NCBI GenBank assembly: GCA_024138015.1
Contig: JAMXBB010000004.1
Coordinates: forward strand, 110,252,727-110,316,726
Direction of reading: 5' to 3'
Length of the DNA stretch: 64,000 nucleotides
From: Lumnitzera littorea
Lineage: Eukaryota; Streptophyta; Magnoliopsida; Myrtales; Combretaceae
This document shows, piece by piece, positions 11,534-23,325 of this stretch (position 1 is its first letter; every line of letters starts with the position of its first letter). The position numbers were made by a program, and so were the translations under genes. The notes under the pieces are model-generated. The model was not told where the DNA came from and did no database searches. It worked only from the letters and a program-made list of their open reading frames with translations.

Positions 11534-11931
11534 AAACCCTTCCTACCCTTAATACCACCCTTACCTAATAAAAGGTTCTTTTGATCACAAGAATAATTTA
11601 TCTTAAATAAAAATTGTTTTTAAAACTAGGGTAAGCATACTTCTAATTTTTCCTAAAGGTTCTTGACTTATATAGTTAGGATTGAATAAAAGTATTTCTT
11701 TCAAACTAAGCTTTCTCATTATTCCTTTTTAAAACCCTTCCTACCCTTAATACCACCCTTACCTAATAAAAAGTTCTTTTGATCACAAGAATAATTTATC
11801 TTAAATAAAAATTGTTTTTGAAACTGGGGTAAGCATACTTCTAATTTTTCCTAAAGGTTCTTGACTTGTATAGTTAGGATTGAATAAAAGTATTTCTTTC
11901 AAAATAAGATTTCTCATTAGTCCTTTTTAAA
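11534..11931. repeat. 198-bp tandem duplication
   Basis: The segment starting AAACCCTTCCTACCCTTAAT at 11534 recurs at 11732, 198 bases later, with only scattered differences. A third copy starts (AAACCCTT at about 11929) but does not continue. The two units are far more alike than the two LTRs, so the duplication is younger than the host element. Confidence 0.88.
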
Positions 11932-12280
11932 ACCCTTTAACCAAAATCCTAAATACATAATGTTGCACCGAAAAAGACCTAACGAATTAATCAAGGCGTA
12001 TCACTTGCAAAATAGACTATAATTTTTCTGATTGTAGTTAAGAGTGTAATCTAGATCGAGAATTCACAACGAAGCCCTCTTTGACTAGGCGATTCATGAG
12101 TTACCTTTTTCCTAGGAAATGAATGTTTAAAATCATAAGGCTCCACAAGAAAACCCAACATTAGGGTCGGGAGACATTTTCAAGGACTAAGAAGAATATG
12201 AGATGTCCCATATGGTTGTCAAGGAAAGGGATGGTTATAGTACTTGCTCCTTAAAGAAGAATTTATGCTCGTTGGCAAAC

Positions 12281-12330
12281 TTTAAAAAAAAAAGTGGGGG
12301 GGGGGAAGAAAAAGAGAGAGAGAGAGAGTA
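12281..12330 (+). repeat. 50-base purine tract with G run
   Basis: A nearly pure A/G stretch holds ten or more A, then a G run of about ten, then (GA)n. It resembles an overgrown polypurine tract but lies 3.2 kb before the 3' LTR, so it is not the one that primes the plus strand. Confidence 0.75.
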
Positions 12331-12594
12331 AAGGCTTGTCACAAGTTTTTTGTTCATTTTCACATACATGTTGGCTCGAGTAGCCAAACTTTCAATTCAG
12401 GTCATTTGTTTCCTTTTTAATGTGGTCATACATTTTAAGTTAATCACATTAATCTAAGTCATTAAGGGACCTAATCCCTAGGGCCTCTTCCATTATTAAA
12501 TGATTTTCACCAAATTCTTTGTTTGTAGATATTTTTCAACTCAAGGAGTTCTTCAAATTGGTTACGTTCCTTGCTTTGCTTCTTTAATCTTTCA

Positions 12595-15300
12595 TAATTT
12601 TTTAAGGTTTTAGCAAGCCTTTAGAGCAATGTCCCCTCTTTCATTCATTTTTAGGGTTCTAGCTAGCTCTTAAAGTATTGTCCCATCTTTTAATTTATTT
12701 TTTGGGTCCTAGTCAGCACTTAGAGTGCTATCCTATCCTTCATCATTTTTTAAGGCTCTAGCTAGATTTTAAAGCATTATCCCATCTTTTAATCTTTAGG
12801 GTTCCGGCTAATTTTTAGAGTGTTGTCCAATCTTTCATCATTTTTAAGGCTCTAGCCAACTTTTAAAGCATTATCTCTTCTTTCATCCATTTTTAAGGTT
12901 CTAGCTAGCTTTTAAAGTGCTGTCTCATGTTTCATCATTTTTTAAGGTTCTAATCAGCTCTTAAAGCATTGTCCCATCTCCAATCCTTCAGGGTTCTAGT
13001 CAGCTTTTAGGATGATGTCCCTTCTTTAATCCATTTTTAGGGTTTTTCCTATCTTTCATTTTTTAAGGGTTCTAGCCAATATTTAAAGCGTTGTCCCCTC
13101 TTTCATCCTTTTTAAGGTTCTGTTTAACTCATAGAGCATTGTCCTAATTCATTACTTCTCTTAAGAACTTAGCCAACCCATAGGGCATTTCCCTTCACTA
13201 CTCTCTATTTAGGGTTTTAGCAAGCCTATAGGGCGCTTTCCCTCTAGTCTTTCCCTCTTAAGATCTTAGTTAGCCTATAGGGCGCTTCCTTTCACAACTT
13301 TCTATTTAGTGTTTTAGTAAGCCCATAAGGCACTTCCCCTCTAATCTCTCCCTCTTAAGATCTTAGCTAGCTTATGGGGTCCTTTCCATTAATGATCTCA
13401 CTTTAATGTTTTAGCAATTTCTCTTAAGGTCTTAGTGAGCTCATAGGGCACTTCCCACCACCAGCCTCTCTTTAGCGTTGTAACGGGCCGATAAGGTGCT
13501 TCTCTTCACTAATTTATTTTAGTGAGCCCATAGGGTACTTCTCTTCACTAATTTCTTCTAGCAATACCCATTCAACTAGGTTAGTCAACTCAATGGGGTG
13601 ATACCAGGTTTTAGTTTATGGTTTTAGCTAGCTCAAGGAGTGCTTCACCCATTCATCAATGTTAGTTAACTTAGTGGGGCACTACCAGGTTTCGATTTCT
13701 TGTTTAAAGTCTTAGCCAGCTCAAGGAGTACTTCACCCATTTACCTAAGATAGTTAGCTTAATGGAGCACTTTCAAGTTTTCTTAAATTGATTCGAATGT
13801 GGGGTTGCTAGTCCACCAGAGATGCTTCTCCCTAGATTAGTTAGCTTAAAAGAACATGACTAGGTTTCAATTTAGGGTTTTAGCCAGTTAAGGAGTACTT
13901 CACCCCTTCACCTAAGATAGTCAGCTTAGAAGAGTACTTCCAAGTTTTCATCGATTCGATTCCAACTTAAGGTTACTAGTCCCTTAGAGATGCTCCCGCC
14001 TAAGTTATTTAGCTTAAAGGAGCATAACCAAGTTCTCATTTAGGGTCTTAGCCAACTCAAGAAGTGCTTTGCCCATTCGCTTAAGTTAGCTAGCTTAAAG
14101 GAGCACAACCAGGTTCTCATTTAGGGTTTTAACCAACTCAAGAAGCACTTCATCCATTCTCCTAAGTTAGTTAGCTTAGAGTAACACAATCAAGTTTCAA
14201 TTTAAGGTTTTAGTTAGCTCAAGGAATGCTTCACCCTTTCGCCTAGGATAGTTAACTTAGATGAGCACTTTTAGGTTTTCCTTAAATTGATTCTAACTTA
14301 GGGTTGCTAGTCCTTTAGAGATGCTCTTACCTAGGTTAATTAACTCAAAAGAGCATGACTAGGTTCTCATTTAGGGTCTTACCCAGCTCTAGGAGCACTT
14401 CACTCATTCGCTTAGGTTAGTTAACTTAAAGGTGCACGACTAGGTTCTCATTTAGGGTCTTAGCTAGCTTAAGGAGCACTTTGCCTTTGCCTATTCACTT
14501 AAGTTAGTTAGCTCAAAAGAGCATGACCAAGTTTCAATTTAGGGTCTTAGCTAGCTTAAGAAGCACTTCACATAGGATAGTCGACTTAGAGGAACACTTA
14601 TAGGTTTTCAAATAAATTCCAATTTAGGATTGCTAGTCCATTAAAGACACTCCCACTTAGGTTAGTCAACTCAAAGAATCATAACTAGGTTTCAATTTAG
14701 GGTCTTAGTCAACTTAAGGAGTATTTTACCCATTCGCCTAGGATAGTCAACTTAGAGGAGTACTTCTAGGTTTTCTAATTGATTCCAATTTAGGATTGTT
14801 AGTCTACGGGAAATGCTCCCGCTTAGGTTAGTTAGCTCAAAGGACTACGACTAGGTTTTAATTTAGGGTCTCAGTTAGCTCAAGGAGCGCTTCTCTTGTT
14901 TACCTAAGATAGTCAGCTTAGAGGAGCACTTTTAGGTTTTTCTCAAATTGATTCCAATTTAACGTTTCTAGTTTACCAGAGACACTCTTGCCTAGGTTAG
15001 TTAGCTCAAAGAAGTATGATCGGGTTTCAATTTTGGGTCTTAGCTAGCTCTAGAAACACTTCGCTCGCCCACCTAGCTTAGTCAACTTAGAGGAGCACTT
15101 CCAAGTTTTCTTGAATCAATTCCAATTTAAGGTTGCCAGTCCACCAAAGACGATCTCACTTAGGTTAGTTAGCTCAAAGGCATACGACCAGGTTTCAATT
15201 TAGGGTCTTAGCCAGCTCAAGGAGCAGTTCACTCATTCACCTAAGTTAGTCAACTCATAGGGACACAACTAAGTTTTCAATTTCTTTCTAAGGTTCTTGT
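12595..15300 (+). repeat. 2.7-kb higher-order degenerate tandem array
   Basis: From about 12600 to 13500 the unit is roughly 49-50 bp, with a core close to GGTTCTAGCTAGCTCTTAAA followed by GCATTGTCCC. From about 13600 to 15250 the base unit is about 42 bp (core TTAGCCAGCTCAAGGAGCAC). It is organised into blocks of about 80 bp (two units) and about 168 bp (four units). The phrase AGGGTCTTAGCCAGCTC recurs near 13873, 14043, 14122, 14203, 14372, 14454, 14541, 14699, 14866, 15034 and 15201. Most units contain GCTCAAGGAGC or a close form, able to make a 4-bp hairpin. All frames are broken by stops, so it is not coding. Confidence 0.85.
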
Positions 15301-15532
15301 CAGCCTATAGGGGCATTACCCTCTTTCAGTACCTTTTGAGTATCAAGTAGCTCTGAAAGCGACTTCTCTTTCACCTTTTACCATTCACCAAATCCTTAAT
15401 TGGTCAAACATAGCAAAGCTAGCTAGTTGGGGCACTTCTTAAGGCAATTTCACCCTCACGACAAAAATGGTGTCTCTTCTTATCTTTATGGTAAAGTTTT
15501 ACTCAAAGTTAACTACAAAGAAGACTTTACCA

Positions 15533-15545
15533 CAAAGAGAGGCAA
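15533..15545 (+). other. polypurine tract of the LARD-like element
   Basis: CAAAGAGAGGCAA, a purine-rich run, directly precedes the 3' LTR start. In LTR elements this tract primes second-strand DNA synthesis. Confidence 0.6.
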
Positions 15546-15546
15546 C

Positions 15547-18500
15547 TATAAATACCCCATTTTTATCCCCCTATAATTTTAGAATTTTCAAAATAGGATT
15601 AAGGGTTTTAATTTAGAATAAAAGCACAACAAAAAAATTTTAAATTTAAAAAAGCACAAAAAAAATAGAAAATTTAGAAAAAAAAATCACAAAAAGTAGA
15701 AGATTAAAAAATATATAAAAATCAAAAATTAAAAAAAAAAGGAGAAGAAGAAAAAAAAATAAAGTTTTTAGATAGTTTAAATAGAATAGAATTTTTTTTT
15801 TTTAAATTTAGCCTTAGTATTTTTTTGGGGCTTAAATAATAAAAAGAGAAGAGGGATCGAGCTTGGGCTTAAATTTAGATCTAATTTAAGCCAACTTGGT
15901 CCATATATGCAATTTGATTGCATATATAAACAAAGCATAAGCCAACAGCCTATTAGTACGACACTTGGACTCAGCATGGCATATGAGTTAGAGGTTTTGG
16001 GTTTGAATCTCCTAACAAGCACTTAATGCCTTTGTCTTTTTTTCCACAATAGAGTACACATAGCATGGGGCCATTGGGTCACGCGTCACATAATGGTTTG
16101 GCCATGTGGCTGACGTGATGCCCATGTGGCACCACATCAGCATCTGTCTTCCCCCTCTTTCCCTTATTTTCCCTTCATTTCTGATATGAAACTAGCTTAC
16201 ACCCCTTATTTTAATGCAATTTTTTATATAATTTCCACAAGAGAGAACATTATTTTTTTAGTTCAATCTTGTACCCCACATAGCCTCTTGTGAATTGACT
16301 CTAAAAACAAGGTTGGATTCATTCATTTGACCATTCAAATCAAGGTTGAAAAATAGGAAAAAAGTGAAAAATCTGAAAATCAGACATGAATGTCTATTTT
16401 TTCCTTATACCAACCTAATATCGTAATCTTCATTATCCTCCCTTTCACATGAAAGCCAGGACAAAAAAAAAAAAAAAAAAATCTCTCACCACAACCCAAC
16501 AGTAGTATCAAACCCATTCTCTCTAACCGTCCTCCATTGTCACGCACCTAGTCACACATAATCTACCATCCTTATTCTCACTCAACCCCATGTGCAATAA
16601 CCCATAGACCCACTCCCTTTCTTTTGAACCCATATGCACAATAATAGCCAATGTAACTCCTCTCTTTCATCATCAAAGCCACCTACGTAGAAAACCACCC
16701 CACTCAACAGACCTACTTCCTCTATTGAGCTAAACTACCAACAACACCTTCCTTCTTTGACCTAACCACACCTTAGTGAAAACCCTATGATCACAGATCA
16801 CGCAACACCTTAACGTCGCAAGACCATTGCCATATCGTAACCTAAACTCATTATGCATGACACATTGTGCCCTAACCCATTCGAAAGGAGAACTCCATGC
16901 AACTTGTCCTCTTTCTTCTTCGTCAACTACACCCCAACACCAACTTGTAATTGATGTTGCCCAACATACCCACAACAATCAACACCTTACATAGCAAAAC
17001 ACCACAACATCCGAATGCAACCTCCATCAGACTCGATTACCAGTGCATATCTTAGGCCACTCTTGTCCCTCTTTATCTCTTTAATTGGTTGGATATATCT
17101 CTTTCTCTATGATTTCTTTGACCACAACAATTCTTAAAGAAATTTAATCCCATAATTGCGATCCCCACTCCACTAGCTATCCATTTCACCCACTCCCTCC
17201 CTTAGCCGCTTTCCATAACCTAGCCACCAAAACCTAGGGTTTAAGCCCTCTAGCCACCACTCAAAACACCACCCTATGGTAGTTTTGATGCAAAATTACC
17301 ACCACAGCTGAGCTCGTAATGGTTGAAAACCTAAGACCATACACCCCATTCATTTTCAGCAACTACCCCAAGCGATAACTACGATCACCACCATGTAGGA
17401 GATTTTGAACCACCACCAAATGGCCAAGCTAGGCCGCGGTGCCACTCTTAAACCCACTAGGCCTAATAAGAATTTCATGAAACACCTATCCCCCACTTGA
17501 AAAACAACCCCAAATCACTTATGGAAAGCATCCCCAACAACGTTGTTCTCTTCCCTCTCTCAATGCACATGTAGGTCACATTTGACCCGTGACTTGACTC
17601 GATTCAGATTTGTAACCCAATTCTAACCAACAACCAACCTCCATCCCCTATCCTAACTTTAGGCCCTCTTTCTTATTTCTTTTCCCTCTGCTGTATTGTA
17701 TTTTTTTTTTTTTTTACTTTTTCTTTTTCTCTAATATTGTATTGTGATTGTAAAAAAAAGAGGAAGAAAGAAAATGAAAATAACAATAAAAATATATATA
17801 TGAAAAAGCGAAAAAGAATAAAAAAGAGAGAGAGAGAGAGAGAAGCTTAATTTTGTTTTATTTATGCTTTGATCTAAATAAAATAATAACAACAAAAATA
17901 TAATTAATAAATAATAAAAATGAAAAAAAAGTAATAAAAATAAGAAATAAAATATTTATTGACTTAGTAAAGCACCATTTTTTAAAAGAAAAATGTGAAA
18001 TTACCCTTTTTATCCAAAATTAAGGCTATTTTTATAATTTTCTTAAAATAAAAATCTTAATTGAGGATCGTTTTAGAAAATTTCCTTAAATAACTCAGAC
18101 TAGGTTGAAACATAAACTTGGCATTTTTTAAAAATTAAAGTCAACAACACATTAGAGTTTTATAAAAAATCTATAGAAGTCTGATCTTAAATAACAGGTA
18201 CGTAAGCACTCGTATACAAATACGAGGTGACTTAAAATATGGAAAATTTTTTTTTCCATCTTTTTAAATAATAATTCAATTATCCTTTTTTAGATTTTAT
18301 TTACTTGTTTACATGTGATTAGATGTTTTCTTTTAGAAGGATATTATTGAAAAGTAAATTTAAATTCAAAAAGTAGAAGTGGTACCCATTTAAGGTTTAA
18401 ATAAGTTAACCTTCGGACTAAAAAATCTAGTTTTTAAAACCATTTTAAAAAATTGGTTTTATCGAAAGACCGGTAGCTAAGTTATAATCAATTCACCTAA

Positions 18501-18685
18501 TTAATTATAACTTAATTCTTTTTTCCTGACTCTAATCAGGTGGCGACTCCAAACAATTTTCAAAAAATATATATATAACTAATTTTCTTTAACTCTTAGT
18601 CAATGATCAATATTAAATGAGTTAAGATTTAATATTGATCGGATTTAAGAAAATAATAAAAACCAGAAAAAATCAAGCTCAATAG
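15547..18685 (+). mobile_element. 3' LTR of the LARD-like element
   Basis: It begins TATAAATACCCCATTTTTAT, where related LTRs start TGTAAATACC, so the usual TG has become TA. It ends near 18685 (AATCAAGCTCAATAG), matching AATCAATCTCGATAG at the end of the 5' copy. Length is about 3.1 kb. Notable parts are a B-box-like block (GGTTTGAATCTCCTAACAAG at about 15997), strongly C-rich DNA from 16480 to 17660, a GA repeat near 17825-17842 and the GGCGACTCC block at 18542. ORFs at 15777-16022 and 16730-16978 on the minus strand are chance frames. Confidence 0.78.
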
Positions 18686-19059
18686 ACTCCTCTCACCTAA
18701 AATTCACTTTCCCTTATCTATTAGCTTTCCTCCTTTCAAACTATAATGTACATTAATCTTCTAAAATTACTTCTTGTATAGACTAAATGATGTAATTGCC
18801 ACTTTAAATTAAAAGAAGGTTGTGAATTAAAATTACAACATTAATCTAGGGCAAGTATTATTTAATTAAACCCCATAATTTTGAATACTCTTTATTGCAC
18901 TCCCAAATTTCCAAACACTAACCTAAGAAACTGAGTGTGGGGGAAGAAAGAAAACGTTCAAATATAAACTATAGCACTAAGAACCATTCGTCTCACCACC
19001 TGTAGGAACTCTTCTCAACCCATATTGGAAGAGGATCCGCTAATCACATTTCCACCTCA
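18686..19059 (+). other. Athila-like sequence upstream of the accessory ORF
   Basis: It contains CTGAGTGTGGGGGAAG at about 18930. The same kind of GTGTGGGGGAG phrase is common in the untranslated parts of Athila elements. No domain is visible. Confidence 0.4.
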
Positions 19060-20250
19060 CCTGAAACACATGTTGGAATTTGATAGCCCTAACCATCAAG
19101 CTCGTTATGAAATCCTTACTAAGAAGATATTTTCTCGGTCAAGCTTCATAGATTGGGAGGTATTAAAATTGGCTAACATTGAGATGTAAATCCATACCAT
19201 GGTAGAGAAAGGAGGTTGGGACAAGTTGTTTATCATTTAAGAATTCGTGTACGATGAACTAGCCTTAGAGTTCCTTATAACACTAACATTGGAACATAAA
19301 CAAGTGCTTTGTGGAGCCCGCAACATTATCTCCTTCTTACTTCAGAATTTCAAATTCAATCTCTTAATAGTCAAAATTGGCATTTTGATGGGGCTCTATG
19401 GCAAGGAGTATGTTTATCCTCCCCAGTTTAAACACCCATGTGAATTACCTTGTGACATCACTTTTGTAACCTATTAGATGAAATTGAGTGGCGAGAAAAT
19501 CTATAACCCAAAATTTGCATGGGGTTTGCACTAAAAGAACCTAATACACTGAGTTCTCCATTGACTACTCATACATACCATTAATGGGAGAGGGAAAAGC
19601 ACCAGTGCTGTAGTTTTGCACAAGGTATTCTATCTCCATAACTAGTCAAGGGGTATTCCATAAATTTAGCTATCACACTTACCTTCTATACGAGTCATCA
19701 AGCAATCAACACTTAAGTGAACCAAATAAGATGTAGACCATATGTGATGGTCTTAGCCAAACAACTTAAACTCCTTATCAATAACCCACAATGGACAGCG
19801 ATGAGAGATGTTACCCCAATGTTTGTATCAACTTTTTGCTAATTGGGACTCCTCCTAGACAATGTTGATAAGACATCCCTAAAAAGAAAGGAGAGCGAAA
19901 ACTCCACTAACTAAGATATGCTGGTGCATAAAGTAAAGAAATTGAAAGTGGAAATTTAGAGGTTGGCTACTTCCCATAAAGTCTTTGAACTATCCCTTAA
20001 GAGGTTGTTTAGGCGCCAGACAAGGATAATGGAGTTTTGTAGTAATCTTGCCAACCATGTCAACATAAAGATTCCTTCACCAATAGATAAGGAATTAATT
20101 AGTGTGACAAGGCAAATGAATTTAGGGGATGACGAGGAGGAGACAACATCCAAAGCACAAGAGAAGACTTCAAAGAGCAATAAAGAGAATGAACCAATAA
20201 CCACTAAATCGAAAGATGAAAACAATGATGAGAATTTAAAGTTCTTTTAG
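19060..20250 (+). pseudogene. Athila-type accessory ORF (putative plant transposon protein), decayed
   Basis: Translated pieces read EFDSPNHQARYEILTKKIF (about 19078), GGWDKLFII near 19215, then ELALEFLITLTLEH and GLYGKEYVYPPQF (19247-19477). After a degenerate gap comes a C-terminal part (19963-20250) with SLKRLFRRQTRIMEFCSNL and an acidic tail. The pattern (SPNHQARYE, then a WD motif, then LEFL) is that of the ORF after pol in Athila elements, annotated in databases as a putative plant transposon protein and sometimes called env-like. Several stops (near 19186, 19240 and 19475, and many to 19960) make it a pseudogene. Its biological role is unsettled even in intact elements. Confidence 0.6.
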
Positions 20251-21784
20251 ATATTCAAGTGTTGATTTGTTTTTGTTTAATTTTCACGTCTAGGATGAAT
20301 AAATGATTAGATGGTTTCCATTATTAATTTTCATGTTTTAATTTCTTTGTTGATATTTCCATTCTATCCCATCCATGAAATAATAATAAAATTTCTCTCT
20401 TTTGCTACATATGCTCTTATCTCTTCTTTTGAGTTTACACGTTTAGATTTATTTCAAGCCATTAATTGAACATCATTAAAGGCAAGTTTTCATGGATATT
20501 CATGCAAATCCAATTTATTCAGGGGAGTATCGCTTACTTTGAACATTTCCTTGTCCATTATATTTACTTGTTTATTTTTATGTGCACTTATGTTTCATAT
20601 AATTCACAATAAAGTACATTGAGGATAAACTAAATTAAGTGTAGGGAAGGGATACACTAATATTAGTCAATAATCAACTTATTATATTTTTAGCCTAATT
20701 TTTTTGAATCTACAATCCCACCTTAATAAGAAAATAGTGCTTGGATATAAATTTTACTCGGTCACTATTGCACATGGAACGTGTTACTAAAATTGAATAG
20801 TGGAATTCCTTTGGAACAAAAATTTCATGTTATTTAATCTAGGATTCTAAGGCATTAATTAATTAAAATTTAGGATTCCAAGGCATTAATTAATTAAAAT
20901 TTGTGATTGAGCTTTAGTCCTATGCTACTTCTAAAGTTAACTTAGATGTTTTCTTATCCCTTTTCATTTTAAAAGTTCTATAATCCTAAATAAATAAGTA
21001 AATGAAGCTCATCTCTTGTAATTTCTCCTAAAAACTTTTAAATTTGCTGAAGATGTAATTAATAATATGATAAAAAGTGGTTGGTAAGAATTGGCTTTTG
21101 TCTCTCAAAAGAGTGAGTTTCTTTGCTGTTGCCTATTTGTTGAAAGCAAGAAAAGCTAAGGAAAGAAAAATTAATAAGGATTAGCCTTGGTCCTGCAGAA
21201 GAGCAAGATTTTTTCCTACTATCAATATGAAATTTAAAAGAGCTAATTTAGTAAGGATCAACTTTAGTCCCTTATGAGAGCATGGTACTTTTCAGTTGCT
21301 AATAAGCTTCTATAGTTAATTAAGATAAAAAGCCTATCGGTAAGATTATTTGTTAAGGGTAATGAGTAGATACAACATGTATTTACTCTTGATTATGGTG
21401 TTTAGTGAAATTGAGAAGAGATTTGTATACATTTTAGCTAAATATAAGAGAGTTATGTATGGTTTTTGCCCAATTAAATAAAAATGGAACTAACTGGGGA
21501 GAGAATCCTTTATTAAAATGCATGATTAAACATTGATTTACAAGAATAAGCCATTAAACTCTAGTATTTGTGTCTAGATCACACTGAAAGTGAATAAGGA
21601 GAAGAATATACAAGTTATCAGCAATTTTTAGCGATGCATCATTTATTAATGGGGTTAATTTGATTTTTCTCTAATTCTTGACTAATAGTAAGGTGATTGA
21701 AAGATCTTATCCTAATTTCTCGATCCTTCTTAAGGATTGATTGATTTTCTCAAGGACAAGTAAATATTTAAGTGTAGAGAGATT
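20251..21784 (+). other. Athila-like 3' non-coding region
   Basis: No ORF of note. Phrases such as ACATTGAGGATAAAC with GTGTAGGGAAGGGAT (20615-20652) and TTCTCAAGGACAAGTAAATA near 21735 resemble the non-coding 3' part of Athila elements. A purine-rich run, AAGTGTAGAGAGATT, precedes the presumed LTR. Confidence 0.5.
20840..20901. repeat. 31-bp tandem duplication
   Basis: Two head-to-tail units starting TAGGATTCTAAGGCATTAAT and TAGGATTCCAAGGCATTAAT differ at one position. A recent slippage event. Confidence 0.9.
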
Positions 21785-23150
21785 TAATGAGTATACTTTT
21801 ACACTCACTCATTATGTTATTTCTTTGAATATTTTAAATTATTTCTATCTAATTTTGTTAAAATTGCAATTGATTTGAGTCATATCTTGATTTTAGGACC
21901 TAGATGAAGCAATAAGGTGAAAAGATGAGAATTTAGGCAATTTTTGAAGGAATTTACACCTATTTTGAACAATGAGATGAAGATAGCAAGTGATGAAGAG
22001 AATTAGTCTTAAGGATTAAGCAAAGAGAAAGATCATAATCACTCTTCATGGTCATGTTCCTTGGTTGTGAACCTTATGTTTCCAATTTCCAATCGAAATT
22101 TGAAGAATTCTTAGTCAAATATAAAACTACAATCTACCACCACGCTCGTGCTGTGTAACTGTAATTCTCTCATCATTAATTTCAAGACAATTCCTTGAAG
22201 CATTATTACAAGGACAAGCCGACATCTAGACTTTACGACCATGTACTTACTTATGAACTTGCCATGATTTTAAAACACTTATCATCTGAAGATTATTTTA
22301 TCCAGACAATATAAATAAATGTTAGACAAATGTACACAAGAAGAGATAGACATATTATGTAGGGAGAGATCTTTTCTTAGGGTTTTTAGTCCATTTTCAT
22401 CATGAAAGTGTATATCATGTCTATAGCATAGAAGCAGTGATATCTAGGCCTCTAACCATTGAGGTAACACATAGCATACTTTGATTATCACTATTTTAAT
22501 GAATCTTCTTATTCTTTTTAATTCAATTGCGTATCTCATTTGATTAAGTTGTTATTTTTAAAGTCTCAACTTAATAATCAGATTTTATGTATTGAAGTCA
22601 TGGGGCCAATAAATAAATAGATTTACCAAAATTGAAGAGATTTACTATAAGCTTAAAGATAAGTTATAGATTTCTTCCAGAATTAAAATTTAATTCTTCC
22701 TTATTGTTATGGAATTCCTATTCTTAATATTGTTCTAAAGAGTTCTATTTTAGAAGCAATTTGAGTAGAATATAATTAGGATAGGAATTTAATAGAAAAG
22801 TGATTCCTATTAGATTAAAGATTGAATTCCTTCAGTTAATAATAATAAGAAGGAATTCATTAAAAAACCTAAGCTACTACATGTTAATCTTTTGTTGATT
22901 AGATCAATGTATAGATATCTTTTTCATAGTTAATTAGGTTATTTTTTAATTCATTGCATTAATATTTGTTTATTATCAATTAGTTCTTATTTCATAACCT
23001 TATTTTGTCTATAATCAATATTTCCATAAATTTCAATTAGAGTAATTTAGTAAGAGTGAGTATGTATTCAATCCTCATGGGATTGATAACCTTAGACTCT
23101 AGAAGTCTTCTATACTATTGTTTGACAGGTGCACTTGCTTAATTAGTACG
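21785..23150 (+). mobile_element. 3' LTR of the Athila-like element
   Basis: It starts near TAATGAGTATACTTTTACAC, where Athila-type LTRs usually begin TGATGAG. It ends after a GGTGCACTTGC block at about 23128. The second Athila-type LTR at 23813-25125 starts TAATGAG and ends with GTGCACTTGCC, supporting both boundaries. The exact right end between 23128 and 23165 is uncertain. Confidence 0.55.
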
Positions 23151-23170
23151 GCATGCGCCTAATTACCTTT

Positions 23171-23325
23171 GTCAAGGTACAATGGTCAAACCATTTAGAA
23201 TGGGAAGTAACTTGGGAGCTAGAGGAAAAAATTAAGGAAAAAGTATCCTAAGTTATTTCAAGAGCAATGTATTCGAAACTTTCAACTTTTAAGGATAAAA
23301 TTTTTTTGAAGGGGGAAGGACTATA
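23171..23325 (+). pseudogene. chromodomain / pol tail of a chromovirus-type Ty3/gypsy element
   Basis: GTC at 23171 opens VKVQWSNHLEWEVTWELEEK, the chromodomain-proximal pattern at the C terminus of plant chromovirus integrases (VQWxNH...EATWE...E). A single extra A near 23240 shifts the frame. In the next frame KYPKLFQEQ follows, as in KYPxLF of the family. The tail leads into a phrase like AAATTTTTTTGAAGGGGGAA and then the LTR. The chromodomain of intact relatives targets insertion to marked chromatin. Everything upstream was displaced by the Athila insertion. Confidence 0.75.

Larger units (their letters stand above)
6885..18685 (+). mobile_element. LARD-like LTR retrotransposon without gag or pol
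   Basis: Two directly repeated, clearly homologous terminal regions (6885-8345 and the last part of 15547-18685) flank about 7.2 kb of internal DNA. There is a TTGGCAACTCC motif right after the left copy and a purine-rich tract right before the right copy. The internal part contains no gag, protease, polymerase or integrase similarity on either strand that I can find. That is the definition of a large retrotransposon derivative, which must borrow proteins from another element. It lies between Athila pol and the Athila accessory ORF, so it probably inserted into that element. The left LTR lacks its first half. Confidence 0.7.
1..23150 (+). mobile_element. Athila-like Ty3/gypsy retrotransposon, broken and interrupted by nested insertions
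   Basis: The plus strand carries, in order, reverse transcriptase, RNase H and integrase remnants (1-55 and 3303-5863), an accessory ORF of the kind that follows pol in Athila elements (about 19060-20250), a non-coding 3' region and a candidate 3' LTR (21785 to about 23150). The order and shared orientation suggest one old element. Its gag and 5' LTR lie left of the window. It is interrupted by a solo LTR (56-3302) and a large LARD-like element (about 6885-18685). The right limit is approximate because the LTR end is decayed. That both halves belong to one insertion is inferred from order and orientation, not proven. Confidence 0.65.

Noticed and set aside
12595..15300. tandem array as a repetitive protein or a CRISPR array
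   Set aside because: All six frames contain regular stops, so it is not coding. Units are contiguous and diverged without unique spacers, so it is not CRISPR.
15985..16020. tRNA gene suggested by GGTTTGAATCTCC
   Set aside because: Only a B-box-like block is present. There is no A box, no cloverleaf arms and no acceptor stem at the right distance.
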